Source: G963923955 sp963923955
Lineage (GTDB): Bacteria; Pseudomonadota; Gammaproteobacteria; Eutrophobiales; Eutrophobiaceae
Direction: 5' to 3'
Length of the DNA: 64,000 bases
NCBI GenBank assembly: GCA_963923955.1
Contig: OZ000552.1
Span: 1,860,001 to 1,924,000 of the forward strand
Shown here: positions 25,656 through 35,333 of the stretch, one piece after another
Position numbering within the stretch: position 1 is the first letter of the stretch
Layout: each line of letters begins with the position of its first letter
Notes under the pieces: model-generated
Databases searched by the model: none
Seen by the model: the letters and a program-made list of their open reading frames with translations, nothing else
What the model was told of the DNA's origin: nothing
Made by a program: the position numbers and the translations under genes

Positions 25656-26666
25656 TTAGTCGGCCCGATAATAATCCTTGTACCAGGCCACGAAGCGGGC
25701 GATGCCCTCTTCTATGGGCGTGGCCGGAGCATAGCCGGTGGCCTCGGTTAAGGCCGCCACATCGGCATAGGTGGCTGGCACATCGCCCGGCTGCAAGGGC
25801 AGGTAGTTTTTCTGCGCCTTTTTGCCCAGCGCCGCCTCCAGCAATTCGATATAGCGCAGCAGTTTGATCGGGCGGTGGCTGCCGATGTTGTACAGGCGAT
25901 AAGGTGCCAGGCTGCCGGCCGGGTCCGGGGTCTCGCCCTGCCAGGCCGCATCGGGCGCAGCAATTCGGTCCAGCGTCCTGACCACGCCTTCGATAATATC
26001 GTCAATGAAGGTGAAGTCGCGCTCGTGCTTGCCGTGGTTGAATACCTCGATCGGCTCGCCGGCTAAGATCTGCCGCGTGAAGCGAAACAGCGCCATATCC
26101 GGCCGCCCCCAGGGGCCATACACGGTAAAAAAGCGCAGGCCCGTGGTGGGCAGGGCATACAGATGGCTATAGGTATGCGCCATCAACTCATTGGCCTTCT
26201 TGGTCGCCGCATACAAGGACAAGGGATGATCCACATTGTCATGCACGGAAAAGGGCAGCTTCGTATTCGCCCCATAGACCGAGCTGGACGAGGCATAGAC
26301 CAGATGCTGAACGGCATTGTGCCGGCAGCCCTCCAGGATGTTGGCAAAGCCGACCAGATTGGCGTCAATATAAGCATGCGGATGGCTTAAGGAATAGCGC
26401 ACACCGGCCTGGGCGGCCAGATGCACGACCCGCTCCGGCCTTTGCTCGGCGAAGAGTTGCGCGATGGCCTCGCGCTCGGCAATGTCGGCCTTGATAAAAT
26501 GAAAATTGGCATCATCGGAAAACTGCGCCAGGCGATCTTTTTTCAACTGCACAGCGTAATAATCGTTCAGATTATCCACGCCGATGACCACATCGCCACG
26601 CGCCAATAAACGTTTGGATAAGGCTGCGCCGATAAACCCGGCTGCGCCGGTGATGAGGACCTTCAT
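25656..26666 (-). CDS. UDP-glucuronate 4-epimerase-like NAD epimerase
   Basis: 336 residues, extended SDR fold: MKVLITGAAGFIGAALSKRL at the NAD site, DNLNDYYAVQLKKDRL, HLAAQAGVRYSL, the S-Y-K triad as SSSSVYG and YAATKKANE, then LRFFTVYGPWGRPDMALF. DNLNDYY and YGPWGRPDMA are typical of the UDP-glucuronate 4-epimerase group (CapI/LspL-like). It would convert UDP-GlcA, the ugd product, to UDP-GalA. It is first of a tight set with the two dehydrogenases. Confidence 0.88.
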   Translation of the reverse strand: MKVLITGAAGFIGAALSKRLLARGDVVIGVDNLNDYYAVQLKKDRLAQFSDDANFHFIKADIAEREAIAQLFAEQRPERVVHLAAQAGVRYSLSHPHAYIDANLVGFANILEGCRHNAVQHLVYASSSSVYGANTKLPFSVHDNVDHPLSLYAATKKANELMAHTYSHLYALPTTGLRFFTVYGPWGRPDMALFRFTRQILAGEPIEVFNHGKHERDFTFIDDIIEGVVRTLDRIAAPDAAWQGETPDPAGSLAPYRLYNIGSHRPIKLLRYIELLEAALGKKAQKNYLPLQPGDVPATYADVAALTEATGYAPATPIEEGIARFVAWYKDYYRAD

Positions 26667-27843
26667 AATTAAAAAAGCGGCGATTGTAATGGTGGGCGGG
26701 AAAAGAGTAAAGCATTCGGCAGACGGAAGGCAGAGAACAGACGACAGACTGCATGAGGAGAGGACATCTCGGCCCGCACTCGACTTCTTAATCCGTCATT
26801 CCTGCGTAAGCAGGAATCTAGTGCTGTATCGTTCTTGATGGATTCCCGTTTTTACGGGAATGACGACCTTTCTACTCCGCAACCAAGTCAAGCATCATTC
26901 CTGGCTTGACCAAGAATCCAGCGCGGCGGCGATCCTCTAGATTCCTGCTTACGCAGGAATGACGGGCGTGAGGAGGCGGTTTGACATTTTGGCCTATCTT
27001 AGGAATGTCGTCATTCCTAGCTTGACCAGGAATCCAACAGGGTATTTGGCACGATACTGAATGGACTCTTGGCCAAGCTAAGAATAACCTGCCCTGTACC
27101 GGATACGGGGACGAGTGAATCTTGACTTCTTATCCGTCATTCCCGTGAAAACGGGAATCCATAGGAGACAAGGCAAGAAACCAACTAGATTCCCGCTTTT
27201 GCGGGAATGACGACCTTTCTACTCCGCAACCAAGTCAAGCATCATTCCTGGCTTGATCAGGAATCCAGCGCGGCGGCGATCCTCTAGATTCCTGCTTACG
27301 CAGGAATGACGGGCGTGAGGAGGCGGTTTGACATTTTGGCCTATCTTAGGAATGTCGTCATTCCTAGCTTGACCAGGAATCCAACAGGGTATTTGGCACG
27401 ATACTGAATGGACTCTTGGCCAAGCTAAGAATAACCTGCCCTGTACCGGATACGGGGACGAGTGAATCTTGACTTCTTATCCGTCATTCCCGTGAAAACG
27501 GGAATCCATAGGAGACAAGGCAAGAAACCAACTAGATTCCCGCTTTTGCGGGAATGACGACCTTTCTACTCCGCAACCAAGTCAAGCATCATTCCTGGCT
27601 TGATCAGGAATCCAGCGCTGCGTCAATCCTCTGGATTCCTGCTTCCGCAGGAATGACGGGGGCTAAGATTAGCCTCACTGGAATTTCAGCCGTCATCTGC
27701 TCTCTGCCCCTTGCTTTTGCGGGGGCAAGCCTCTGCCCTCCGCCATCCCCAATATCGTCATTCCTGGCTTGATCAGGAATCCAGCGGCGTCGATCCTCTA
27801 GATTCCTGCTTCCGCAGGAATGACGGGCTAGAAGAGAGAAGAT
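26667..27843. repeat. repeat-filled gap with 347-bp tandem duplication
   Basis: No gene. A unit beginning CGACCTTTCTACTCCGCAAC starts at 26864, 27211 and 27558, giving two full 347-bp tandem copies and part of a third. Each contains four or five hairpins of the CATTCCTGC/GGCTTGACC family. More single members lie at 26790-26860 and 27580-27835. Confidence 0.92.
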
Positions 27844-28767
27844 TTAGCCCCGCCGAAACTTCAGCCGCAAATAATGCCGGGCCTGGCGGGCAACAGAGCG
27901 GCCATGCAGCGGCCAGGTGAGCAGCGCCAGCGCAAGGCACGATGCACAGCGCAGCCACTTGCCCTGCACAAAAAAGCGCTTGCTGCCCTGATAAAACAGC
28001 GCGGACAAAAAACGCAGCGCCAGCACGAGACTCTTGCGCGCCAGATCAGGAAAACGCTTCTTGAACAGGCGCGCATAGACTGCGGCGACCTGCGGCGCAT
28101 AGTTGCGCTGCGGATGCGCTTCCACCACCGCACACGGCTCGCGCAAGATATGCACCGGCGTGATCGTAAGCACCTGCAGCAACCAGTCCCAATCCTCGGC
28201 ATAGGGCAGGGCCGCATCTTGGAAGCCGACCTCGGCTAATAGGCTACGCGCAAACACCGCGGTCGAGCTCACGGCAAAGTGGCAAGAAAAGACCAGAGTG
28301 CCCAGCCGCACCCGGCTGGGCAGGCGTTGCAGCTCGCGCCGAAGGAAGGTCGCGTCTCTATAATAATCCGCCCAGAAGGCGGTGGTGCTGAAGAGCGCGT
28401 TGTGCTGCTGCATGAAGGCAATCTGGCGGGCCAGCTTCTCCGGCAGCCAGTAATCGTCCGAATCCAGCAGGGCGATGTAGTCCCCGTCGGCGGCGGCCAG
28501 GCCGACGTTACGCGCCGCCGCCGCCCCGCTATTTTGCGCCTGCCGCAGCACCCGCACTGCGCCGCCTTCCAGCCCCGCGATCTGTGCGGCGATGGCGGCT
28601 TCTGAGCCGTCATCCACGATCAGGATTTCATGCACCGGCCAGGTCTGCGCCTTCACCGAATCCAGCGCCTGCACCAGGCTGTCAAAGCGGTTATAGACCG
28701 GAATGACGACGGAAATGCGGGGGGGGGGAGCATGATTATCAGGGACGGTGTGTGGTGTGTCGGGCAT
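27844..28767 (-). CDS. family 2 glycosyltransferase with a 10-C tract near its start
   Basis: 307 residues: ISVVIPVYNRFDSLVQALDS, ILIVDDGSEAAIAAQIAG, NSGAAAARNVGLAAADGDYI and DSDDYWLPEKLARQIAF give the GT-A donor and metal sites, and YAEDWDWLLQVL the acceptor side. The ATG at 28767 has GGAGCAGATC upstream. Codons 14-17 (PPPR) are written by ten consecutive C residues on the coding strand (28719-28728). As sequenced the frame is intact; loss or gain of one C would stop it early. Confidence 0.9.
   Translation of the reverse strand: MPDTPHTVPDNHAPPPRISVVIPVYNRFDSLVQALDSVKAQTWPVHEILIVDDGSEAAIAAQIAGLEGGAVRVLRQAQNSGAAAARNVGLAAADGDYIALLDSDDYWLPEKLARQIAFMQQHNALFSTTAFWADYYRDATFLRRELQRLPSRVRLGTLVFSCHFAVSSTAVFARSLLAEVGFQDAALPYAEDWDWLLQVLTITPVHILREPCAVVEAHPQRNYAPQVAAVYARLFKKRFPDLARKSLVLALRFLSALFYQGSKRFFVQGKWLRCASCLALALLTWPLHGRSVARQARHYLRLKFRRG
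28719..28728. repeat. 10-base G/C homopolymer inside a glycosyltransferase gene
   Basis: Ten G on the plus strand, read as C on the coding strand, about 40 bases after the start codon. Tracts of this length are prone to slipped-strand changes. Confidence 0.9.
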
Positions 28768-29124
28768 GATCTGCTCCGTGGATGCTTTAAGGTGATGGTT
28801 ATTGTTTTATTTCAGGCCATGCCCGTGCTTGTCATTCCCCGTGTCAGGCACGGGGCAGGCTCTGGCTTGACCAGGAATCCAGCGCTGCATTGATTCTCTG
28901 GATTCCCGCTTGCGCGGGAATGACGAGTGATACTCGATTTCTTATCCGTCATTCCTGTGCAAACAGGAATCCACAGGGAGCAAGGCGAAGCCAGCCATAT
29001 TTCCACCCGTTTTCACGAGGACAAGCCTTCGCAGGAGCGACGCTAAAAGCGCTGGATTTTATCATTACTTTAGAACCGTTTCCTGTCTGATATGACGCAT
29101 CTTCCGCCTTCTGTCTTCCGTTGC
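28768..29124. repeat. palindromic repeat cluster
   Basis: Members of the CATTCC repeat family lie at about 28828-29040. No gene. Confidence 0.7.
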
Positions 29125-30069
29125 TCATCCCGCCGCGCCCTGTTGATAGGTCTCGGCCAACCCCTGCCGCAAGTCATAATGCGGCCGCCAATCCAAGAGA
29201 CGGCTTGCCTCATCAATGCAGGCAACGGAGCGGCGGATGTCCCCGGCCCGTTGCGGGGCGAAGTCATAAGCCGGCGCCTCAACGCCGGCCACCTCGCGTA
29301 AGATCGCCAGCAGAGCCAGCAGGCTGGTCTCCTCGCCGCCGGCGATATTGCAACACGCAAAGGTCGGTGCCGTCGCATAAGACATGCGCAGCGCCTGCAC
29401 ATTGGCCGCCACCACGTCCTTGACATAGACAAAGTCCCGCGATTGCCGGCCATCGCCATGCACCACCGGCACCGCCCCGGCCTGCAACTTCGCCATGAAG
29501 GCGGCGATCACCCCGCTGTACGGCGAGGCCGCATCCTGGCGCGGACCATAGACATTGAAATAGCGCAGCACGACACACTCCAGCGCATAGTGGCGGCTGT
29601 ATAACACGGCCAGTTGCTCGGCGTAATGCTTGTCCAGGGCATAGGGGCTGGCCGGTCGGGCGGGGGCGGATTCGGCGATGGGATAGTGCCCGGCCGGCCC
29701 ATAGACCGCCGCGGAACTGGCCACAATCACCCGCCTGAGTTTGTTCTTGCGCGCGGCTTCGAAGACATGAAAGGTGCCTTGCGCGTTATTATGAAAGCTC
29801 TCCGCCGGCGCGCGCACGGATTGTTCCACCGACACCAGCGCCGCCTGATGAAACACCGCCTCAACACCCTGCATGGCGCGATCGACCGCGGCATAATCTC
29901 GAATATCGCCTTCCAGGATGGACAGGCCGGGATGAGCCCGCACCGCGGCCAGATTCGCCGCCTTGCCCGTGGCGAAATTATCCAGCACGCGCACTCGCTC
30001 GCCTTCGGCCAGCAGATGCTCGACCAGATGCGAGCCGATGAACCCGGCACCGCCGGTTACTAACAACAT
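29125..30069 (-). CDS. NAD-dependent nucleotide-sugar 4-epimerase (WbpP/GalE-like)
   Basis: 314 residues from the ATG at 30069; the longer open frame upstream is translated repeat sequence. MLLVTGGAGFIGSHLVEHLL is the NAD site, DNFATGK follows, HQAALVSVEQSV, ASSAAVYG and YALDKHYAEQLA give the S-Y-K triad, and LRYFNVYGPRQDAASPYSGV is typical of UDP-GlcNAc/UDP-Gal epimerases. It should supply a galacto-configured sugar for the capsule. Repeat-filled spacers lie on both sides. Confidence 0.88.
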   Translation of the reverse strand: MLLVTGGAGFIGSHLVEHLLAEGERVRVLDNFATGKAANLAAVRAHPGLSILEGDIRDYAAVDRAMQGVEAVFHQAALVSVEQSVRAPAESFHNNAQGTFHVFEAARKNKLRRVIVASSAAVYGPAGHYPIAESAPARPASPYALDKHYAEQLAVLYSRHYALECVVLRYFNVYGPRQDAASPYSGVIAAFMAKLQAGAVPVVHGDGRQSRDFVYVKDVVAANVQALRMSYATAPTFACCNIAGGEETSLLALLAILREVAGVEAPAYDFAPQRAGDIRRSVACIDEASRLLDWRPHYDLRQGLAETYQQGAAG

Positions 30070-30945
30070 CAGCGCCTCCAAGTTATGACCGTAAGTATCG
30101 CCGCCGTGTACCCGTGTGGACGGTATGGCGCACACCTGTGAGCCCGGGCAAGGGCGATAAGTACGGCGGCCGTGCACCCCTGCGGGCGGTATTCCGGCTT
30201 GTAAATGACTAAACCCGCGCCCCTGCTCGCAGGCAGGAGTGACGTTCTTTTGCGGGAATGACGCTTCCCACTCGACACTCAAGTCAAGCGTCATTCCTGT
30301 GTAAACAGGAATCCATAGAAGGCAAGGCATGCAGCCAGCTAGATTCCTGCCCCCGTTTTCACGGGGACAAGCTTTCGCAGGAATGGCCTGCCCCGTAACG
30401 GATACGAGGACGAGTGGCTTTCGGCTCTTCATTCTCCGTCATTCCTGTGTAAACAGGAATCCAGTACTATGCCGATATTGATGGATTCCTGCCCCCGTTT
30501 TCACGGGGACAAGCTTTCGCAGGAATGACGACTCCCCCGTCCTCCGCCCCTCTTCCCGCGAAGCCAGCCCCCGCCTTCCGCCCCCCATTTCCACGAGGCC
30601 GGCCAGCCCCGTCATCCACTCTCCGTCATTCCTGGCTTGACCAGGAATCTAGCGTTGTATCGATGTTCTGGATTCCTGCCCCCGCCCCCGCTTTCGCAGG
30701 GGCATGCTTTCACGAGGACAAGCTTGCACAGGAATGACGCTTCACTGAACACGGGGGGGGGGCAGGCCTCCATCCGTCCCCTCACCCCATCGCTGATGGC
30801 CGCGCGTTCTCTTTCTCCCTCCGTAATCCGACCTCACCCGCTCTCTGTCCTCCATCCGTCCCCTCACTCCGCCGCGGATGGCAGCGTGTCCTCTTTCTCC
30901 CTCCGTCATCCGACCTCAACCGCTCTCTGTCCTCCATCCGTCCCC
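30070..30945. repeat. repeat-filled gap
   Basis: No gene. Palindromic repeats run from about 30215 to 30740. A run of ten G is at 30753-30762. From 30774 to 30960 a sequence CTCCATCCGTCCCCTCACYC with CTCTTTCTCCCTCCGT recurs about three times with a period of roughly 70 bases. Confidence 0.75.
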
Positions 30946-32385
30946 TCACCCCGCCGCTGATGGCAGCGTCTCCTCATCCTCCACCCGCGCCTTCTTTACA
31001 ACATGCAAGACAAAGGCGAGCAGTACGCCTAGAAACAAGCCCACCGCCGCGCCGATGGCGACGATCAGGCGACGTTTGGGGGCGAGGCGCTGATAGGGCG
31101 GATAGGCCGCCTGATCAATGCGCACGGCGGTGAGCCGCGCATCTTCCGCCAGCCGCCGGGATAGGGCCTGCCGCTGCGCCAGCGCCGCCTCCTGCGCCCT
31201 TAAGCCGTCGATGTGTGGGTCGTCGGATTCGCGCGCTTGAAGCGCGTTGATGGTAACGTTCTCTTCTGATAACACCAGCTCCTGCTGCAGCGCCCGCAGG
31301 CCGGGGACGAAGGCCGCGCCCTGCTCGCTTTCCCCTTCCCGCGCATCAAGCGCATCGATCTGCGCGGCCAGGGCCTCTGAGCCGACGGTGTATTCAGGCA
31401 GCTTGCGCAGATTCGTCCGAACCGCAGGCGCATCCTCCGGCCAGCGCCCTTCGATGAAGATCGGCTTGACGATGTCCAAGTCCCGGGCGATGGCATACTG
31501 CTCGCTCAAGCGGATCTTCTCATCCTGCCAGTCCTGCTGCGCCCGGCCTTCCAGCGCCGCCTTGCGCTGGAGGATGTCATCGCGCTTGATCGAATCCGCC
31601 TCTTGCAGACGGGCGATGCGATCCAGCCGGCCCTGCTCGCTGAGCCTGCGCAGGCGGGTGATGTCCTCTTGATTAGCCCGGATCTGATAGGTCAGATCGG
31701 TCTGCAAGTCATCCTGAATGACGGCCAAGGTTTCCTGATTGGCGAGTTCAATAAAGCCGTTCAGCCAGGCGGCCAGTTGCGCTGGCTCGCGCCCTTTCAG
31801 GTGCATCTCCACCTGCTGCGGCGGTGGCAACTTCCCTCTTCTCGGCGCTGACCCCTGCCAAGGCGGGTCAATGCGCTCGTAGGTAAGGCGTTGGTTAAAC
31901 TTGCGCTCAAAAACCTCTTGCGCATTCACCGGCTTGTCGCCGTCCCGTTTGTCCGCATCCACCAGGGCGGCGAGCAGGTTCTGTTCGTCAAAGTAGCGCC
32001 GGCGCAGGGCGCGCGAGTCCAGCTTGTCTAAAAACTGGCCAAAGACCCACTGCGGCGTGCTGCCCGAACGAATATCCGCCAGCACCCGCACAGCGGCCGC
32101 GCTGGGCCGGGACAGGCGCGCCGTGGCCTCATACGAGGGCGGCCAGATGAGCGCAATCAGCACGGCGAGCGCGGTCGTGGCCAGGGCCACAACGGCGATG
32201 TGGTACTTGTAATCGAACAAAAAGCGCAACATGTCGGCCAGGCTGATGTCGTCTGGCGGCGGCTCGGCGGCGATTAGTTGTAAGCCGAGCGGCGGCGTGT
32301 CGGGCTTGGCGGCGGGGTTGGCAGCGGTCTTGGCTGCGGCGGGGTTGGTTGCGGCCGGTTTCAGGGCAGAGGATTCATCGGGCAT
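30946..32385 (-). CDS. Wzz-type polysaccharide chain-length regulator
   Basis: 479 residues, polysaccharide co-polymerase topology: an Ala/Pro/Lys-rich cytoplasmic N-terminus (1-40), TM1 about 62-82 (HIAVVALATTALAVLIALIW) preceded by LADMLRFLFDYK, a long periplasmic part with coiled coils, and TM2 about 448-468 (AIGAAVGLFLGVLLAFVLHV). It sets the length of the exported polymer. No C-terminal kinase domain is present. Its first 35 codons and leader are repeated three more times upstream (to about 32960), each with a GAGAGA-like ribosome site. It is the first gene of the capsule run. Confidence 0.85.
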   Translation of the reverse strand: MPDESSALKPAATNPAAAKTAANPAAKPDTPPLGLQLIAAEPPPDDISLADMLRFLFDYKYHIAVVALATTALAVLIALIWPPSYEATARLSRPSAAAVRVLADIRSGSTPQWVFGQFLDKLDSRALRRRYFDEQNLLAALVDADKRDGDKPVNAQEVFERKFNQRLTYERIDPPWQGSAPRRGKLPPPQQVEMHLKGREPAQLAAWLNGFIELANQETLAVIQDDLQTDLTYQIRANQEDITRLRRLSEQGRLDRIARLQEADSIKRDDILQRKAALEGRAQQDWQDEKIRLSEQYAIARDLDIVKPIFIEGRWPEDAPAVRTNLRKLPEYTVGSEALAAQIDALDAREGESEQGAAFVPGLRALQQELVLSEENVTINALQARESDDPHIDGLRAQEAALAQRQALSRRLAEDARLTAVRIDQAAYPPYQRLAPKRRLIVAIGAAVGLFLGVLLAFVLHVVKKARVEDEETLPSAAG

Positions 32386-32990
32386 GGTCTTTCTCTCGTT
32401 TTAAGGTTTTTGTTTTTGGTTGCTTGCTGGCTGCGCTGCGACGGGGGCTCGGTGGCGACTAGCTGCAGGCCGAGCGACGGTGTGGCCGGGTTGGCAGCCG
32501 TCTTGGCCGCGGCGGGCTTGGCTGCGGCGGGCTTCAAGGCGGCGGGTTTCAAGGCAGATGACTCATCGGGCATGGTTTCTCTCTCGTTTTAAGGTTTTTG
32601 TTTTTGGTTGCTTGCTGGCTGCGCTGCGGCAGGTGCTCGGTGGCGACTAGCTGCAAGCCGAGCGACGGTGTGCCCGGATTGGCGGCCGGGCTGGCTGCGG
32701 CGGACTTCAAGGCAGCGGGTTCATCGGGCATGGTTTCTCTCTCGTTTTAAGGTTTCTGTTGTTTGGTTGCTTGGTTGCTGACTGCCGTCTTCGATGCACT
32801 GAGGGCTCCGCGGCAATCAGTTGCAGGCCGAGCGCGGTGTGGCCGGATTGGCAGCCGGGTTGGCCGCGGTCTTGGCTTCGGCCGGTTTCAAGGCAGAGGG
32901 TTCATCGGGCATGGTCCTTCTCTCGTTTTAAGGTTTTTGTTTTTGGTTGCTTGGTTGCTTGATTGCTGGCTGCGGCGGGGACGGGTTCTG
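32386..32990 (-). repeat. three extra tandem copies of the wzz leader and start
   Basis: ATG codons at 32573, 32731 and 32912 each follow ACGAGAGA-type ribosome sites and begin MPDE(S/P)(S)ALK. They match the true wzz start at 32385. Spacings are 188, 158 and 181 bases. Each mini-frame runs about 30-70 codons and then stops or shifts, for example MPDEPAALKSAAASPAANPG. They result from tandem duplication of leader plus first codons. Ribosomes may start at all four. Confidence 0.85.
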
Positions 32991-33368
32991 AAACCAGCCT
33001 TCCCTGTTGCTCGCTCACTGCAATATGTTCAAGGGCTCACCCCAAGGCGTCAAGGGCGCAGATTGTAACAATCCCTCTGGCGCCGTGCTAACTGCAATGT
33101 CAGGGGCAGGTTCTTAGCCAAGTCCCGCCCTGCCGCTCGTTTCCGGTCGCTTGCCTCTCTCGCCACTCCCCGCTCACAAAAGCGGGAAGTATAAGGGCAG
33201 GGAGCGGGTAAAGCAAGTGTGGGGATGCGGTCTGCTGGCGTCAGGCCCCGCCCAGCGCCCCTCATCCGCCGCCGGCCGCCGGTCTTGCCAGCCCTGTAAC
33301 TTGAGAATGGCCGCAGGATGCGGCCATCCGCCCTGCCGTATCATATTGCGGCCTCGCCGCACCTTAAT
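32991..33368. other. intergenic before the capsule locus
   Basis: No gene is supported. ATGGCCGC, five bases, GCGGCCAT at 33307-33327 is a perfect 8-bp hairpin just past the end of the TPP enzyme gene and may help end its transcript, although no T-run follows. The wzz promoter should lie between about 33000 and 33200. Confidence 0.45.
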
Positions 33369-35024
33369 TTACTGTCTTCCGTCCCCCGTTTTCCGTCCTC
33401 TGATCTGGGGCAGCATGATGAACTTCCACGGCGAGGGCATGCGCTCCTTCACCGCGACTTCGATGATCGCCGGGGCCTCTTGGGCGAAGGCGGCCTCCAG
33501 CACCGTGCGCAGGGACGCCGGGGAATCGGCATGATAGCCGGCCATGCCGTATAGCTCGGCCAGCTTGGCAAAGTCCGGGTTAAGCAGATCCGAGCAGATG
33601 CGCCGCCCGGCAAAGTCTTCGTCCTGCTGGCGTTGCACGTTGGTGAAGGTGTTGTCGTTGAAGATGATCGCAACCAGCGGGATCTTGTATTGCGCGGCGA
33701 TGGACAACTCCTGGGCGTTGAACATAAAGCCGCCATCGCCGCTGATCTGCACCACCTTTTTGCCAGGATTGGCCACCGCCACGCCGAGCGCGGTTGCATA
33801 GCCGTAGCCTAAAGTGCCCATCTCGCCGGCGCTGATGTGTTGGCGGGCTTGATAGACGGGGAAGCCATACCAGGAGACAAAGCCGACCTGCGTTACTTCA
33901 TCGACAAAGATGCCGTCTTCCGGCAAGACCGCGCGGATGGCATCAAGATAGGCCATCTGCGGGGCTACGTGCGCGCGGATGTCGGCATCGACTCTTTCCC
34001 GCAGCGCCAGCAACTCCTCCCGACGGGACGGGCGTCTGCCCTTGTGTTTTTCCAGCACTTCTCTCAAGGCCCTGAGCACGGCCGCCGCATCCCCGATGAT
34101 CCCAAGATCGGGCGCATGGATGCGGGTCATTTCCTGCGCATCGATCTCGACGCGGATGACTTTTAAGTCTTCGTCTATGCCCCAGGCGGTGTATTGATCT
34201 TTTAAGCGCGTGCCAACCGCCAGCACCACATCAGCATCCGCCCACAGGGCATGGCCCAGCGGGAAATTGGCCGCCAGGTAATGGCGTGCATCCACAATAC
34301 CCTTGCCGCTGCGCTTTGCCAGCACCGGCGCCTGCAAGGTCTCGGCAATGGCCAGGACATCCGCGCGCGCCGCAACCGCGCCGGAGCCGACCACCAGCAG
34401 CGGCCTCTCGCCCCGCGCCAACAGCGCCGCCGCCTGCTCGATCAAATCCGCATCGACCGGCGGCCGGTCCCAGGCGGCCGGGGCCGCCCGCAGGCTGAGC
34501 TCTTCCTCTTGCCCCATCACATCCATCGCCATCTCCAGCGCCACCGGCCGCGGCCGTCCGGTGTGTAATTGCTGCATGGCGGCGGCGATCAAGTCCGGCG
34601 CTGCAGCCGGATGGGCAATGTGTTCGGCCCATTTCGTGATATGGCGGAGCATCCCCAGCTGATCATTGATCTCATGCAGCTCGCCATAGCCCTTGCCGAT
34701 GGCGGCAGACGGAATCTGCCCGGCGATGCACAGCACCGGCGCGTTGTTGCCCCAGGCCGTGCACAGCGCCGCGCTGGCGTTCAGCAGCCCCGGCCCCGGC
34801 ACCACGGCATAGACGCCCACCCGCCCGGTTGACTTGGCATAGCCATAGGCCATATAAGCCACGCCTTGTTCGTGCCGGGCGTGGATGACCTGCAAGCCAT
34901 CGCCGGCCCGGTACATAGCGTCAAACAGGTGATCGAGCTGGCCGCCGGGCAGGGCGAAGATGGTATCTACACCATAGCGGCGCAGCGATTGAATGATGGC
35001 GTCCGCGCCGCTCATCTCTGGCAT
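33369..35024 (-). CDS. acetolactate synthase-like thiamine pyrophosphate enzyme
   Basis: 551 residues with the three-domain layout of the TPP family. The N-terminal pyrimidine domain has VDTIFALPGGQLDHLFDAMY and the activating E52 in ARHEQGVAYMAYGYAK. The central domain has RPLLVVGSGAVAARA. The C-terminal domain has the metal/TPP motif starting GDGGFMFN and ending FNDN. AGGAGAG precedes the ATG. No regulatory ilvN partner is nearby and the neighbours are a nitrilase and an FAD enzyme, so a catabolic decarboxylase or carboligase seems more likely than valine biosynthesis. Substrate undetermined. Confidence 0.85.
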   Translation of the reverse strand: MPEMSGADAIIQSLRRYGVDTIFALPGGQLDHLFDAMYRAGDGLQVIHARHEQGVAYMAYGYAKSTGRVGVYAVVPGPGLLNASAALCTAWGNNAPVLCIAGQIPSAAIGKGYGELHEINDQLGMLRHITKWAEHIAHPAAAPDLIAAAMQQLHTGRPRPVALEMAMDVMGQEEELSLRAAPAAWDRPPVDADLIEQAAALLARGERPLLVVGSGAVAARADVLAIAETLQAPVLAKRSGKGIVDARHYLAANFPLGHALWADADVVLAVGTRLKDQYTAWGIDEDLKVIRVEIDAQEMTRIHAPDLGIIGDAAAVLRALREVLEKHKGRRPSRREELLALRERVDADIRAHVAPQMAYLDAIRAVLPEDGIFVDEVTQVGFVSWYGFPVYQARQHISAGEMGTLGYGYATALGVAVANPGKKVVQISGDGGFMFNAQELSIAAQYKIPLVAIIFNDNTFTNVQRQQDEDFAGRRICSDLLNPDFAKLAELYGMAGYHADSPASLRTVLEAAFAQEAPAIIEVAVKERMPSPWKFIMLPQIRGRKTGDGRQ

Positions 35025-35057
35025 CGTGCTCTCCTTTTTATAAAACCGGGATCCAAG

Positions 35058-35312
35058 CTAGGCGGCCCGCCGGGCCTTGTTTTTGTGCCGCCTGTGATAG
35101 CGCAACAGAAAAAACGGAAAGGCCAGCAGGTATAGCCAGACCACGGGCTTGGACAGCATCCGCCCCAGCGCCGACACGACATCATCGGGGCTGACATAGA
35201 CCTTCGTCCGCATGGCCTGCTCGGGATGGCTGTGGATGATCAGGTGGTCTTTTTTGTATTCAAACTCACCGAAGCGAAACTCAACATCGGCCAACTTGCT
35301 TCGCACTCTCAT
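35058..35312 (-). CDS. small membrane protein of the TPP/nitrilase cluster
   Basis: 84 residues, unrecognised. The N-terminal part is soluble and beta-rich (VEFRFGEFEYKKDHLIIHSH). A single membrane helix (about 56-72, VVWLYLLAFPFFLLRY) is followed by a basic tail. AGGTAGAGAG precedes the ATG. It sits between the nitrilase gene (21 bases upstream) and the TPP gene, so it is probably translated in the same message. Confidence 0.6.
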   Translation of the reverse strand: MRVRSKLADVEFRFGEFEYKKDHLIIHSHPEQAMRTKVYVSPDDVVSALGRMLSKPVVWLYLLAFPFFLLRYHRRHKNKARRAA

Positions 35313-35333
35313 GTCTCTCTACCTGCTCGTTGT

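Noticed and set aside
26864..27610. CRISPR or integron array
   Set aside because: It is a simple 347-bp tandem duplication of compound hairpin repeats, with no spacers or attC-like sites.
30070..30432. N-terminal extension of the 29125 epimerase
   Set aside because: The extra 121 residues read through repeats (CPRENGGRN, WIPVYTGMT); the NAD-binding start MLLVTGGAGFIG begins at 30069.
33151..33554. Plus-strand frames over the end of the TPP enzyme gene
   Set aside because: They are shadow frames of the minus-strand coding sequence and GC-rich spacer.
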